Origin: Vibrio mediterranei
Lineage (GTDB): Bacteria > Pseudomonadota > Gammaproteobacteria > Enterobacterales > Vibrionaceae
Direction: 5' to 3'
Assembly (NCBI RefSeq): GCF_900088415.1
Contig: NZ_FLLQ01000004.1
Span: forward strand, 459,684-523,683
Length of the DNA: 64,000 nt
Shown here: positions 17,473 to 26,286 of the stretch, piece by piece
Layout: each line of letters begins with the position of its first letter
How positions within the stretch are numbered: position 1 is the first letter of the stretch
Program-made: the position numbers and the translations under genes
The notes under the pieces: model-generated
What the model was told of the DNA's origin: nothing
The model's input: the letters and a program-made list of their open reading frames with translations, nothing else
The model's database searches: none

Positions 17473-18666
17473 TTATCCTAATAAGCTCATTGCTAACTGA
17501 GGTACCATTTTCGATGCACTTAGCATTGATGCTCCTGATTGCATTAACATTTGTGACTTGCTCATCATCCCTGACTCGGAGGCAAAATCTGTATCCATAA
17601 TACGCCCACGTGATGTATCGATATTTTCTGTAATATTACCCAAGTTAGTAATGGTATGGTCCAAACGGTTTATGTTCGCACCAAATTTAGAACGAGCGGC
17701 CCCAAGCTCATCTACCAACTGACTAACCTGCGTGATTGCTGCAGATGCAGTCAAATCCGTTGTAATATCCATTCCACCTGACGGATTGAGAGCTTCAACA
17801 GCTGCTAAGTTAGCTGTACCAGCAGTGTTGTACGCGTTTCCTGCTGTACCAGCTATCGCCGTTATGTGAGTATCCAAACTACCAGTAACGTCCGACATTA
17901 ATTGAGCCAAATCGGTGATCGCATTTGCATTACCCGCTGAAGCTTGTGCTGTAAGGTCAGCATAATCTGTGTAAGGGCCGCCCGCCGCTGCGGTCCACCC
18001 AGACGTGTCACCATCCGTTAATGCGGAGTTTCCCGCCGCTCCTCCTGATTCTGCCCAACGATTTGCCTCTGCCTCAAAATCTACTTTTGATTGAGCAATT
18101 GCAGCTCTATCATCAGCTGTTGCTCCACTACCAGATATGCTAGCAAACACACTCGTTAACTCACTTGAAACATCAACGCTTAAAATATCGGTCGCTGTAC
18201 TACCAATCTGAAAAGCAACAGCTCCTTGGCCAAACGAACCACTGACCGTGTCCAAAAGCTTATTCCCACCGAAATTTGTAGTGGAAAAAATGTTGTTTAG
18301 TTCGCTGGTGAGTTCCTGAAATTCTGCATCCATTGCTGCTCTGTCATTGACCGTATAAGTTCCATTTGCTGCTTGGGTAGCAAGGTCACTCATTCGATAG
18401 GCGATGTTAGTCATCTCATCCATCGCGCCCTCTGCAGTTTGCATCATTGAGATAGCATCTTGCGAATTTCGCATCGCCACATTCAAACCTCTGCTTTGTA
18501 AGTTCAATCTGTTTGCGATTTGAAGCCCTGCGGCATCATCTGCTGCCGAGTTAATACGAAACCCTGTTGACAACCTTTCCATCGATTTTGTCAAAGCGTT
18601 ATTAGTCGACTGCAACGTATTTTGCGTGACTAGGTTCGCGTAGTTAGTATGTACTGATATAGCCAT
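17473..18666 (-). CDS. lafA: lateral flagellin LafA (enlarged)
   Basis: 397 residues. The N-terminal D0/D1 domain is classic ([40 protein letters not shown]) and the C-terminal D1/D0 is too ([16 protein letters not shown] ... PQLAMSLLG). Lateral flagellins of about 284 residues are the norm. Here about 100 extra residues at roughly 185-300, Ala/Gly/Thr/Asp-rich, enlarge the surface-exposed part. A sigma28-type promoter lies 38-64 bases upstream. It is transcribed away from flhA. Confidence 0.95.
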   Translation of the reverse strand: MAISVHTNYANLVTQNTLQSTNNALTKSMERLSTGFRINSAADDAAGLQIANRLNLQSRGLNVAMRNSQDAISMMQTAEGAMDEMTNIAYRMSDLATQAANGTYTVNDRAAMDAEFQELTSELNNIFSTTNFGGNKLLDTVSGSFGQGAVAFQIGSTATDILSVDVSSELTSVFASISGSGATADDRAAIAQSKVDFEAEANRWAESGGAAGNSALTDGDTSGWTAAAGGPYTDYADLTAQASAGNANAITDLAQLMSDVTGSLDTHITAIAGTAGNAYNTAGTANLAAVEALNPSGGMDITTDLTASAAITQVSQLVDELGAARSKFGANINRLDHTITNLGNITENIDTSRGRIMDTDFASESGMMSKSQMLMQSGASMLSASKMVPQLAMSLLG

Positions 18667-18703
18667 CTGATGATCCCCATCTGTGTTTGCTGTTCAGTTA
18701 TTG

Positions 18704-18730
18704 CTAACGACAGTGGAAAAATTCCATTTC
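18704..18730 (-). promoter_or_regulatory. candidate sigma28 (LafS) promoter of lafA
   Basis: The minus strand reads GAAA-N15-GTCGTTAG, close to the sigma28 pattern TAAA-N15-GCCGWTAA. The predicted start near 18697 leaves a leader of about 31 bases. The pattern and the leader length match those before flgM, which supports it. Confidence 0.6.
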
Positions 18731-18831
18731 ATTTTTTTCGAGAAAAATCACTAAACCTTAAAATTGCAAGACTCAAAAATGAGAAGTGCGTGAAAAATAT
18801 CCTAGTATTTTAATCAACAATAACCACAAAA

Positions 18832-20919
18832 ATGGCTGTTATGGGAAACGTATTTAAGGCAGTGGCATCAAGGTTAACGATTCCAATCGTATTACTCATG
18901 ATCCTCGCGATGGTGATTCTGCCGTTGCCTCCGATCCTGCTTGATGCGTTTTTTACCTTTAATATTATGCTGGCCATTGTGGTACTGCTGGTTAGTAGCA
19001 CAGTCACTCGAGTTCTCGACTTTTCTATTTTTCCTTCCCTGCTTCTGGTCGCGACATTGCTTCGTTTAACGCTGAATGTGGCATCAACCCGTATCGTTTT
19101 GCTTGAGGGTCATAACGGTGGCGATGCTGCGGGTAAGGTCATCCAATCGTTTGGTGAAGTCGTTATTGGCGGTAGCTACGTTGTGGGTATTGTGGTGTTT
19201 GTGATTTTGATGATCATTAACTTTGTGGTGATCACCAAAGGTGGAGAGCGAATCTCAGAAGTATCTGCACGATTTACTCTTGATGCGCTACCAGGGAAAC
19301 AGATGGCAATCGATGCAGACCTCAATGCAGGAGCCATAGATCAAAACGAAGCCAAAGCTCGACGCTTAGAAGTCGGTGAAGAAGCGGAATTTTACGGCGC
19401 CATGGACGGGGCGAGTAAGTTCGTTCGAGGCGATGCTATCGCCGGGCTATTGATCCTTTTCATCAACCTGATTGGTGGGGTCCTGATCGGGATTTTTGAA
19501 CATGGACTTTCTGCAGAAGACGCGTTTCAAACCTACGCTTTACTGACCATAGGTGATGGTCTCGTCGCCCAGATCCCATCACTATTACTCGCGACTTCCG
19601 CTGCCATTATCGTGACGCGTATTAGTGACAATGATAATGACATGGCACAAACCGTAAAGAGGCAATTACTCGCCTCGCCAAACAACCTTTATATGGCGGC
19701 GGGCGTAATGTTCGTCATAGGTAGCGTACCGAATATGCCTCATCTGGCTTTCTATACTTTCACTGTCCTACTAGCATTTGTCGGTTGGCGTCAGTCAAAG
19801 TTTCAGGCTACCCCTGAACAGGTTGAATCTGATGTAGACTCTTTACCTCGCACCAATCATGAAAGCACGATTGACTGGAGCATCATTCCCAATGTCGATG
19901 TGATAGCGCTCTCTCTGGGATTTAAATTGGTGCCTCTTGCAAGCAACAAGAAAGGAGGCAATCTGATCAAGAGTATTCGCGGCAGCCGAAAAACACTGAG
20001 CGAACAAATTGGCTTTGTGATTCCAGAAGTGATTATCACCGATAATCTCGCGCTCAAACCCTCAGAATACGCAATTAGCATTGATGGTGATGAAATAGAA
20101 CGTGGTGAGGTCTATGCCGATAAGTCCATGGCGGTGGGCAACCGAATTGATCACCCTGACCTAGATGGCATCGTGGGTGTCGACCCTGCTTATCAGCTTC
20201 CAGCTCTGTGGATCAATCAAGCAGATAAAACCAAAGCCATTAACCTCGGATTTCAAGTCATTGAGGTGTATGACGTAATTGCGACTCACGTCAGTAAGGT
20301 ATGCAGTGAACATCTCGATAATATCTTTAATTATGATGATGTTAAGGCAATCAATCATCGACTTGCTATTCACCACCCTGAACTGGCGGAAAACCTCGCC
20401 AACGTCATATCACCTAACCTACAAATGCAAGTGATTCGCCAGTTGCTTGCTCAGCAAGTGCCAATCATTAATGTACGAACCATAGCGAACACTATTATCG
20501 AAAGTATCGATACCGTTAAAGACCCTATTCTGCTGTCGTCGAATATTCGTGTGGCGTTAAAACGTACCATCGTGAATTTGGTGTCACCCAACAGCAAAAC
20601 CATTAACGCCTTTATTATCGGTTCTGCACTGGAAAATGAGCTTAAGGCCGCGATTTCTCTTAGCCAACAGAGTGACCCTAACATTCCATTAGATGCCATC
20701 CCTGTCGAGCCCTCTGTCTTACAGAAGTTTCAAAATCGTATGCCGACCATAGTACAAACCATGCAAAGCCAAAATCTGCCACCCGTTATCGTTGTTCCGC
20801 CCACCACACGACCTATGGTGGCCAAATTAGCTAAGGCTTTTGCCAAAGAGCTTATCGTGCTTAGCTACAATGAAATTCCGAATGAGTATGGGTTAAACGT
20901 ACTTGGCGATGTTGAGTAG
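18832..20919 (+). CDS. flhA: lateral flagellar export gate protein FlhA
   Basis: 695 residues of the FHIPEP family. About eight membrane segments lie in the first 330 residues and a large cytoplasmic domain makes up the rest. The family signature region is SARFTLDALPGKQMAIDADLNAG. It forms the nonameric export gate ring of the lateral flagellum. It is divergent from lafA and alone on its strand here, separated from its partners fliPQR-flhB by 19 kb. There is no strong ribosome site before ATG 18832, and ATG 18841 is an alternative. Confidence 0.95.
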   Translation: MAVMGNVFKAVASRLTIPIVLLMILAMVILPLPPILLDAFFTFNIMLAIVVLLVSSTVTRVLDFSIFPSLLLVATLLRLTLNVASTRIVLLEGHNGGDAAGKVIQSFGEVVIGGSYVVGIVVFVILMIINFVVITKGGERISEVSARFTLDALPGKQMAIDADLNAGAIDQNEAKARRLEVGEEAEFYGAMDGASKFVRGDAIAGLLILFINLIGGVLIGIFEHGLSAEDAFQTYALLTIGDGLVAQIPSLLLATSAAIIVTRISDNDNDMAQTVKRQLLASPNNLYMAAGVMFVIGSVPNMPHLAFYTFTVLLAFVGWRQSKFQATPEQVESDVDSLPRTNHESTIDWSIIPNVDVIALSLGFKLVPLASNKKGGNLIKSIRGSRKTLSEQIGFVIPEVIITDNLALKPSEYAISIDGDEIERGEVYADKSMAVGNRIDHPDLDGIVGVDPAYQLPALWINQADKTKAINLGFQVIEVYDVIATHVSKVCSEHLDNIFNYDDVKAINHRLAIHHPELAENLANVISPNLQMQVIRQLLAQQVPIINVRTIANTIIESIDTVKDPILLSSNIRVALKRTIVNLVSPNSKTINAFIIGSALENELKAAISLSQQSDPNIPLDAIPVEPSVLQKFQNRMPTIVQTMQSQNLPPVIVVPPTTRPMVAKLAKAFAKELIVLSYNEIPNEYGLNVLGDVE

Positions 20920-20923
20920 AGTC

Positions 20924-20953
20924 AAAAAAAACCGAGTTACGTTAATAACTCGG
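20924..20953. terminator. hairpin between flhA and the lipoprotein gene
   Basis: CCGAGTTA (20932-20939) pairs with TAACTCGG (20946-20953). A run of eight A just before it gives a T-run on the minus strand, so it terminates the convergent lipoprotein gene. It probably also stops flhA transcripts. Confidence 0.75.
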
Positions 20954-20988
20954 CATCAATTAACTCATTTTTTGGGGGGCGGAGACGT

Positions 20989-21504
20989 TTATTGAGGAAT
21001 AACAACTTGCCCTGAAACAATCGGAAAAGTATCCGTCTTTGGCTTACTATCCATTCGGATAGTCGTTGGAGCACCTGAGACTTCATAAGTGACATCGTAG
21101 CCGACCACTTTGGTAGACGTAGTGTATTTTGTTGTGCAGCGTCTTTCTGTTGTACTTATGGTGTCATTCTTCTGAGCATTTTCTTGGATTTTTCTTCCTG
21201 TCATAGCACCCGCTACGGTACCGACTGCTGTTGCGACGGTTTTTCCTGAACCTCCACCAACTTGATTACCTAATGCAGCACCTGCGGCCGCCCCACCTAG
21301 CGTCCCTAAGAGTTTATTCTCGTCTTTAACTTCAGCCTGTCTCGTCACCACTACATCATTACACTCTTGATGCGGCGTTTTTACTGCCTTGGTCACCGCT
21401 TCTACGAAAGTTATTTTGGCTTCTGTTGGAGCTTCTTGCTCTTTTTGGCAACCAGACACTACCAACATCGCGATTACGGCCAGCGCCACTGCTTTCTTGT
21501 TCAT
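20989..21504 (-). CDS. glycine-zipper outer membrane lipoprotein
   Basis: 171 residues. The lipobox is VVSGC with the lipidated Cys at about 19. A Gly/Ala-rich glycine-zipper segment (LGTLGGAAAGAALGNQVGGGSG ... AGAMTGRKI) lies at about 66-105 and a short beta-rich end follows. The pattern resembles SlyB/YcfJ/17-kDa antigen type envelope proteins. It is not a known flagellar component, although it lies between flhA and flgA within the lateral flagellar block. Confidence 0.8.
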   Translation of the reverse strand: MNKKAVALAVIAMLVVSGCQKEQEAPTEAKITFVEAVTKAVKTPHQECNDVVVTRQAEVKDENKLLGTLGGAAAGAALGNQVGGGSGKTVATAVGTVAGAMTGRKIQENAQKNDTISTTERRCTTKYTTSTKVVGYDVTYEVSGAPTTIRMDSKPKTDTFPIVSGQVVIPQ

Positions 21505-21696
21505 GGAATTCTCCTAATTATTGTTGCTGTGGCTGCATGATAAGGAGAAAAGAACCATGTATTTCAGCGGTGAATGAATTCTATGTCATTGTCTGGTAAA
21601 GAGTCAGAGCACTATTAGCGCAGCGTCAAACTGTGATGGTAAACCTGTATTTTTAATGTTCCTAGGGTATGATGCTCGCGTCCTAATCGTTGTTTG

Positions 21697-22050
21697 ATGA
21701 CCATGTTTTCTCGCTGCTTTACCGTTACACTAGCTCTGTTCCTATCAGTCGTTATGCTGATGGTGAGTTTTGTCGCGATCGGTAACGAGTCAAACGAAGC
21801 CTTTTCACATTCTCTCTCAACGCTCGATAGCCACACCAACTCAGTTGTCTCTAACAACACACTATCAAACAAAGTGGAAATGGCTAGTCCACATCAATGC
21901 TGTGCCTCATTTTGTTTGCTTAAAGTTCCTTGTGGACAATCATTGGTCGTACTTAACTCGGGCACCACGTCGCTCGCCTTAATGTCAATTGATGACATAG
22001 GCAAAGCAGTTGGCAGAGTTCAAATCCTTTTCCGCCCTCCTATCGCATAA
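21697..22050 (+). CDS. small secreted Cys-rich protein upstream of dsbA
   Basis: 117 residues from ATG 21697 (a TTG at 21694 is in frame). A hydrophobic export segment of about 25 residues (CFTVTLALFLSVVMLMVSFVAIG) is followed by a Ser/Asn-rich stretch, a Cys cluster (HQCCASFCLLKVPCGQ) and an end LFRPPIA. The Cys cluster and RPP ending resemble small periplasmic DUF2946-like proteins seen near copper genes; that likeness is weak. The next gene, on the same strand, is the disulfide oxidase DsbA, 60 bases downstream. No good ribosome site is visible. Confidence 0.5.
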   Translation: MTMFSRCFTVTLALFLSVVMLMVSFVAIGNESNEAFSHSLSTLDSHTNSVVSNNTLSNKVEMASPHQCCASFCLLKVPCGQSLVVLNSGTTSLALMSIDDIGKAVGRVQILFRPPIA

Positions 22051-22110
22051 CTCCGTTTCCCCAGCATTTAACGCGAGATTTCGCACCCTATTTTTTTCGG
22101 AGTTATCCCT

Positions 22111-22710
22111 ATGAAGGCATTGTTTACCCTTTTTTCTGCGCTACTACTCAGCGTATCGGTTCATGCGGCTAAATTTGAGCAAGGTACTCACTACAAAGTA
22201 CTGGATGTTAAAAAGTCAGCCACACCCAAAGTAACCGAGTTCTTTTCATTTTATTGTCCACACTGCTACAAATTCGAATCTGTAGTAGAAAACCTCAAGC
22301 CTGCGCTAGCTGATGGCGTTAAATTTGAGAAAGTGCACGTTGCGTTTATGGGCAATGATATGGCAGTACCAATGGCAAAGTCGTACGCCACCATGGTTGC
22401 CTTAAAGGTAGAAGATAAGATGGTTCCTGCGATGTTTAATCAGATCCACGAAATAGGCAAAAGACCAGTTGACGAGCAAGAGCTCAAACAGATCTTTGTC
22501 AGTAATGGTATTGATGGCAAAGCCTTTGACTCGGCGTACAACAGTTTTGTCGTCAACTCAATGCAGAAGAAATTTGATAAGCAGTTTGATGCGAGCACAT
22601 TAACTGGCGTACCCGGCGTATTGGTTAACAACAAATACATCGTTCAGCCGACGGGTATTAAAAGTTATGAGGAGTACAACGAATTAGTGAATTACCTGCT
22701 CACACTGTAG
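22111..22710 (+). CDS. dsbA: thiol:disulfide interchange protein DsbA
   Basis: 199 residues. Signal peptide (MKALFTLFSALLLSVSVHA), thioredoxin-fold active site CPHC at about 50-53 in FFSFYCPHCYKFE, and the cis-Pro loop TGVPGVLVN near 170. It is closely similar in layout to V. cholerae TcpG/DsbA. GGAG lies eight bases before ATG. It introduces disulfides in periplasmic proteins, and the flagellar P-ring protein FlgI is a classic substrate. It is embedded between lateral flagellar genes, so it may be a copy dedicated to this system. Confidence 0.93.
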   Translation: MKALFTLFSALLLSVSVHAAKFEQGTHYKVLDVKKSATPKVTEFFSFYCPHCYKFESVVENLKPALADGVKFEKVHVAFMGNDMAVPMAKSYATMVALKVEDKMVPAMFNQIHEIGKRPVDEQELKQIFVSNGIDGKAFDSAYNSFVVNSMQKKFDKQFDASTLTGVPGVLVNNKYIVQPTGIKSYEEYNELVNYLLTL

Positions 22711-22740
22711 TGGCTTTAGTTCTACTCAGAAAAGCATAAC

Positions 22741-22777
22741 AAAAACCTAGAGCATCATCTTTGCTCTAGGTTTTTTC
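22741..22777. terminator. bidirectional terminator between dsbA and flgA
   Basis: 11-bp perfect arms AACCTAGAGCA / TGCTCTAGGTT with loop TCATCTT, flanked by A-run and T-run, so it works for both convergent genes. Confidence 0.9.
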
Positions 22778-22778
22778 G

Positions 22779-23486
22779 TTAGTACACTCTCACTCGGTTT
22801 TTCTTGATCACCACACCTCGCAATAGTTTCCCTGACTGCTGGTTTTGAACCGATACCGTGTCGCCTACTAAACCACTTTCAAGTGCCGTCCCCAACGTCT
22901 CTAACCGTATCGTCTGTGACTGGTAAACCACATCAACGGCCTGACCTTTCTCCACATCGTAATCAAGATACAAACGTGATGTGGTCAACAGTTCCCCCTT
23001 ATTCACCGAGCGCTTCAGCTTACTTCCCACGACTTCACTGGGTTTAAAAAATACCTTTTTATCGGTGTAAAGCGTAATCGGCTTTATTGCGATGTCGGAG
23101 GGAGATAAGCGCTGGCCTTTTCGCAAAGCTTTATCGGCTGTCACAGCCCAAATAGTGAGGCTGGCTGACGAAGTTGCAGATAAGCTCCACCTCTGAGCTT
23201 CACATCGTAATGTCCACTTCTGCTTTCCCAGTTTAATCTCACTACGATGATGAATTGCTACTGGTTTTGAGCATGGTTGGAGTTGATGAATAGCTTTTGA
23301 AAAACGAATGCTGACATCGAGTTGATACTGTTGCGGGTAGCGGTAGCGAACTGTCTGCTCTATCAGCGAATGAATACGAGTGGAAAGGTGTTGCTCGAAC
23401 TCAGAACTCGAAGCAACAGCAGCTTGCATATTAGTGATGCAGCCGTACGCGATAAGCAATATGAGTAATAATCCGGTCTTAGACAT
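22779..23486 (-). CDS. flgA: lateral P-ring assembly chaperone FlgA
   Basis: 235 residues with a signal peptide (LLLILLIAYGCITNMQAAVAS), and an SAF domain in the C-terminal part (LRKGQRLSPSDIAI, VNKGELLTTSRL, VEKGQAVDVVYQ) ending VVIKKNRVRVY, as in FlgA. It assists FlgI polymerisation in the periplasm. Its start overlaps flgN by 8 bases, giving the order flgM-flgN-flgA. Confidence 0.92.
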   Translation of the reverse strand: MSKTGLLLILLIAYGCITNMQAAVASSSEFEQHLSTRIHSLIEQTVRYRYPQQYQLDVSIRFSKAIHQLQPCSKPVAIHHRSEIKLGKQKWTLRCEAQRWSLSATSSASLTIWAVTADKALRKGQRLSPSDIAIKPITLYTDKKVFFKPSEVVGSKLKRSVNKGELLTTSRLYLDYDVEKGQAVDVVYQSQTIRLETLGTALESGLVGDTVSVQNQQSGKLLRGVVIKKNRVRVY

Positions 23487-23898
23487 TAATCCTTAACTTA
23501 TGTTTTCCAAGCGCTTCCTCCATCGCTTGGTGCTGCATCAGCATGATATTACCTTGGCGCTCCAGCTTGGTCTTACATTGTCCAATTGATTGTTCAATCT
23601 GCTTATCCAAAGCTTGAACTCGTTGCAGCACCCCACCTTGTAGTTTTGCCTGTATCACTTTGGTGTATTGCCTGTCCTGACAACCTAGCCGCTTTGCCAT
23701 TGCGTAGCGCTTTAGGTCGGCTTCAGCCAATCGATGAGTTAGTGAAGTGATGGTTTGGTTAAGCGACTCTAATTTTTGATATTCTCGATTGAGTATCGCC
23801 GCGCGAATATCGTCTAGCCCAGAAGATAGCTGGCGAGAAAACTCCAAAATATGCTGACCATAGGTAATGTAGCCTATCAGCGTGCTTTTATTGCCCAT
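23479..23898 (-). CDS. flgN: lateral FlgN-type chaperone
   Basis: 139 residues, almost wholly helical and charged (EFSRQLSSGLDDIRAAILNREYQKLESLNQTI), as in FlgN, which chaperones FlgK and FlgL. Conservation is low; gene order between flgM and flgA supports the call. It overlaps flgM by 11 bases. Confidence 0.8.
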   Translation of the reverse strand: MGNKSTLIGYITYGQHILEFSRQLSSGLDDIRAAILNREYQKLESLNQTITSLTHRLAEADLKRYAMAKRLGCQDRQYTKVIQAKLQGGVLQRVQALDKQIEQSIGQCKTKLERQGNIMLMQHQAMEEALGKHKLRINV

Positions 23899-24175
23899 GG
23901 TCTAGTCTCGCTATAACTTTCGCTAGCTCATCCATATCAAACACTAATTCCCCCGATGCTATTTGCGCTTTGATTTGTTCAACCTTGGCGCTATCAATAT
24001 CTTCAACTCCATCAAAAAAACTTTTCGCATTTTCCAACAAGTCCACTTCATGTTGTGACAGGTTTATCTGCTTCACCTTGACCTTTTGGTCTGGCTCAAC
24101 CTTTTTGTTTTGAACCACATCAACTTGGGAATGCGGAACAATATGCTTCACATTGTCGATCTTGATTTGACTCAT
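23888..24175 (-). CDS. flgM: lateral anti-sigma28 factor FlgM
   Basis: 95 residues. Short FlgM-type protein with a polar N-terminal half and a C-terminal helical half (AKVEQIKAQIASGELVFDMDELAKVIARL) that is the sigma28-binding region. It holds LafS inactive until the hook is finished and is then exported. A sigma28-like promoter lies directly upstream, so FlgM would be made under LafS control, a feedback known in other flagellar systems. Confidence 0.88.
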   Translation of the reverse strand: MSQIKIDNVKHIVPHSQVDVVQNKKVEPDQKVKVKQINLSQHEVDLLENAKSFFDGVEDIDSAKVEQIKAQIASGELVFDMDELAKVIARLDHGQ

Positions 24176-24210
24176 ATCCCGTTACTCACTTTGCTCGCTA
24201 CTAATTAACT

Positions 24211-24237
24211 ATAACGGCAAAATTTCACGTCTGTTTC
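24211..24237 (-). promoter_or_regulatory. candidate sigma28 (LafS) promoter of flgMNA
   Basis: The minus strand reads GAAA-N15-GCCGTTAT against consensus TAAA-N15-GCCGWTAA. The -35 part overlaps the stop codon of the upstream orf335. The predicted start near 24204 leaves a leader of about 29 bases before flgM. Confidence 0.65.
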
Positions 24238-25243
24238 ACCTTTTTCTTAGTAACTTGATAACGTTGTCTCGGCTAGGGCCGCTAAAACCACGATGAATGG
24301 ACTTCAACGATAGCTCTGGGTTATTTGCTAAATGCTGTTTAAAGCTGCCAAACTGCTCTAATTCAGGGTGGGTACAAAAAGCAATGAGTTGATTTGCTCG
24401 TACTTTTTTTGTTTTTAGTACTTTCGAAAGCGCTAAATACAACTTATTGACGCGCTCAAGCAGTGCTTCGATATGTTGTATCGCACCCGATTCATTCACT
24501 AGTAAACGACCAATAGTGTCTAGTACTGGATAACTGGCTTGAGCTTGAACAGCTATCGGAGCTCCCTCAGCGTAACGCCCACCCTGTCCGGAAACGAAAA
24601 CTTGGCCGTCCCACGCACGCCAATGCTCATCTCGCATTCCAATCACAAACTCTTGTTGTTGATTAAGTCGTAACTGCAAATGGGCATACGCAAACATCAT
24701 CTTAAACTGCTCTAACAAGACTTCACGGTCTTCTGTGCGCTCAAAGGCTAACGCCACCAGCCGATTATTGATGTAGAGCGACACCACCTCATCTCGCAAA
24801 CGCTCTCGTTGGAAATCGAGCCCTGGTATCGTAAATTCAATGAGAGGATTATCGGTTTGAATAGGAGCAAAGCTAGAATCCACGACATAGTGACCAAACA
24901 AGCGCTTTTGACTCCAAAACAGTAACTTCTTCTTGATGGTATCGATTTGGTTGGCTTGATCTGGACTGTAATGTGCCAACTCAGCAATCTGTCTAAGTTT
25001 GATAAGTTCACTAGCGACTGTTCTTAGAACTTCTCCGGCCATCATTAAGCGGCTATACATCTTGTGCGAATCGGACACCTCTGCGATAAGCTTGGGGCGT
25101 TCTTGCAGGTTCATCTGCATCATTTGCTGGTGTAACAAGACTGATGAGGGTTGGTGTGTCGAAAGCTTTTCAGGACGTTTTATCTTGCCCGCACTCGCTG
25201 GATTGACCTGGTTTTTCCTCTGTGTAATCCCGGTTAACTTCAT
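24236..25243 (-). CDS. unrecognised 335-residue protein after fliG
   Basis: 335 residues, no signal peptide, no membrane segment. A basic, Pro/Ser-containing N-terminus (1-35) leads into helical stretches at about 38-110 (EVLRTVASELIKLRQIAELA), a mixed central part (110-250, with FTIPGLDFQRERLRDEVVSLYINNRL and DEHWRAWDGQVFVSGQGGRY) and a helical, Lys-rich end (HIEALLERVNKLYLALSKVL ... RDNVIKLLRKR). It starts 13 bases after fliG, where lateral loci normally carry fliH-fliI-fliJ. It does not show FliH, FliI (no Walker A) or FliJ features. The 50-110 part weakly recalls a flagellin D1 region. Function unknown; operon position implies a flagellar role. Confidence 0.8.
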   Translation of the reverse strand: MKLTGITQRKNQVNPASAGKIKRPEKLSTHQPSSVLLHQQMMQMNLQERPKLIAEVSDSHKMYSRLMMAGEVLRTVASELIKLRQIAELAHYSPDQANQIDTIKKKLLFWSQKRLFGHYVVDSSFAPIQTDNPLIEFTIPGLDFQRERLRDEVVSLYINNRLVALAFERTEDREVLLEQFKMMFAYAHLQLRLNQQQEFVIGMRDEHWRAWDGQVFVSGQGGRYAEGAPIAVQAQASYPVLDTIGRLLVNESGAIQHIEALLERVNKLYLALSKVLKTKKVRANQLIAFCTHPELEQFGSFKQHLANNPELSLKSIHRGFSGPSRDNVIKLLRKR

Positions 25244-25256
25244 CCTACCTCTCCCA

Positions 25257-26261
25257 CTAGGTCAATCGTGGCTCGTTGGCAAAGTTGAGCTTGATTATCT
25301 CTTCAGACTGCATCTGCTTAACAATGTCGATCACTTCTTTTCGAGCCTGTTCTACCTGACTTACGGGCACAGCACCGATACGTACCAAATTTTCTTTTAG
25401 CTCGGTAGAAACCCGCTGTGGCATAGAGTTGATGATGTACAGGCGGCAATCTTTATTTGTCCCTTTAAGGGCGTAGGCCCATAGCTCAAGACTGACTCTT
25501 TCATTAATGAGGTTGATAGTTTCAAGGTCTTGATTAAACAGAGTGAAGAAGTCAAACATCGCCTCTTCTACCAGTTCAGCAGCTTCTTCATCGTGGTCGT
25601 GAAGGAATTGGAATAAGTTGCTCTTATCGCCGGAATAGCGATTAATAAGATTTGCCACCACCTTAGAGCCTTGTAAGCTTGCTGAACCACCGCTGTGATA
25701 GTTGATTTTGCAACGATCGATAAGGTCCTTTAGCGTCTCCATTAACCCAGAGGTCAAAACCTGTGTTTTGGATATTTGCAGAATCAACTCGTGGCACTCT
25801 TGTTCATCATATTCGTCCATGACTCTAGCGCTGTACTCAAGTGGCAAATGAGCAATCAGTAACGCCTGCAAATTAATGTGTTCTTTCTTGAGGTCGTTGA
25901 CCAACAAATCAGGCGGAATCCAAGCTAATTTTTCTGCGTGCGAACGAATCTCATCACCATAGATTTCGGATACCAAATCCCGCGCCAAGTTACCGTTGAG
26001 CGTCTTCTCTAATACATTGGTTATATATTGTCGTGTCCCACCCAGAATGCCGGAGTGCTTTCTAAAATCATCAAAAAAGCCGGACAACGAAACCAGTGCA
26101 TCTTTAGCCTTAATGTCTTTCATTTTACTCATCGCATGAGTAATCTGTTTGATCTCTTCATGGGTGAATCCTTTGAGAACTTCAGATCCAATGTCTTCAC
26201 CCATGCTCAATACCAACATGGCGACACCATCCACAGACTGATAAGTTTGCTTGTCATCCAT
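25257..26261 (-). CDS. fliG: lateral motor switch protein FliG
   Basis: 334 residues in three helical domains as in FliG. VAMLVLSMGEDIGSEVLKGFTHEEIKQITHAM is the FliF-binding N-terminus, the middle domain holds HINLQALLIAHLPLEYSARVM (the usual EHPQ region), and the C-terminal torque domain runs from about 225. It joins the MS ring (FliF, gene directly upstream) to FliM and receives force from LafT. The gene follows fliF by 25 bases. Confidence 0.94.
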   Translation of the reverse strand: MDDKQTYQSVDGVAMLVLSMGEDIGSEVLKGFTHEEIKQITHAMSKMKDIKAKDALVSLSGFFDDFRKHSGILGGTRQYITNVLEKTLNGNLARDLVSEIYGDEIRSHAEKLAWIPPDLLVNDLKKEHINLQALLIAHLPLEYSARVMDEYDEQECHELILQISKTQVLTSGLMETLKDLIDRCKINYHSGGSASLQGSKVVANLINRYSGDKSNLFQFLHDHDEEAAELVEEAMFDFFTLFNQDLETINLINERVSLELWAYALKGTNKDCRLYIINSMPQRVSTELKENLVRIGAVPVSQVEQARKEVIDIVKQMQSEEIIKLNFANEPRLT

Positions 26262-26286
26262 ACACGTCCCCTCTGATAATCCTTTG

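Noticed and set aside
18735..18760. Alternative lafA promoter TAAGGTTT-N10-CTCGAAAA
   Set aside because: Spacer one base short and a weaker -10 than the element at 18704-18730, which also matches the flgM promoter.
20989..22710. Insertion by a mobile element
   Set aside because: No transposase, integrase or flanking repeats are visible around the lipoprotein-dsbA insertion.
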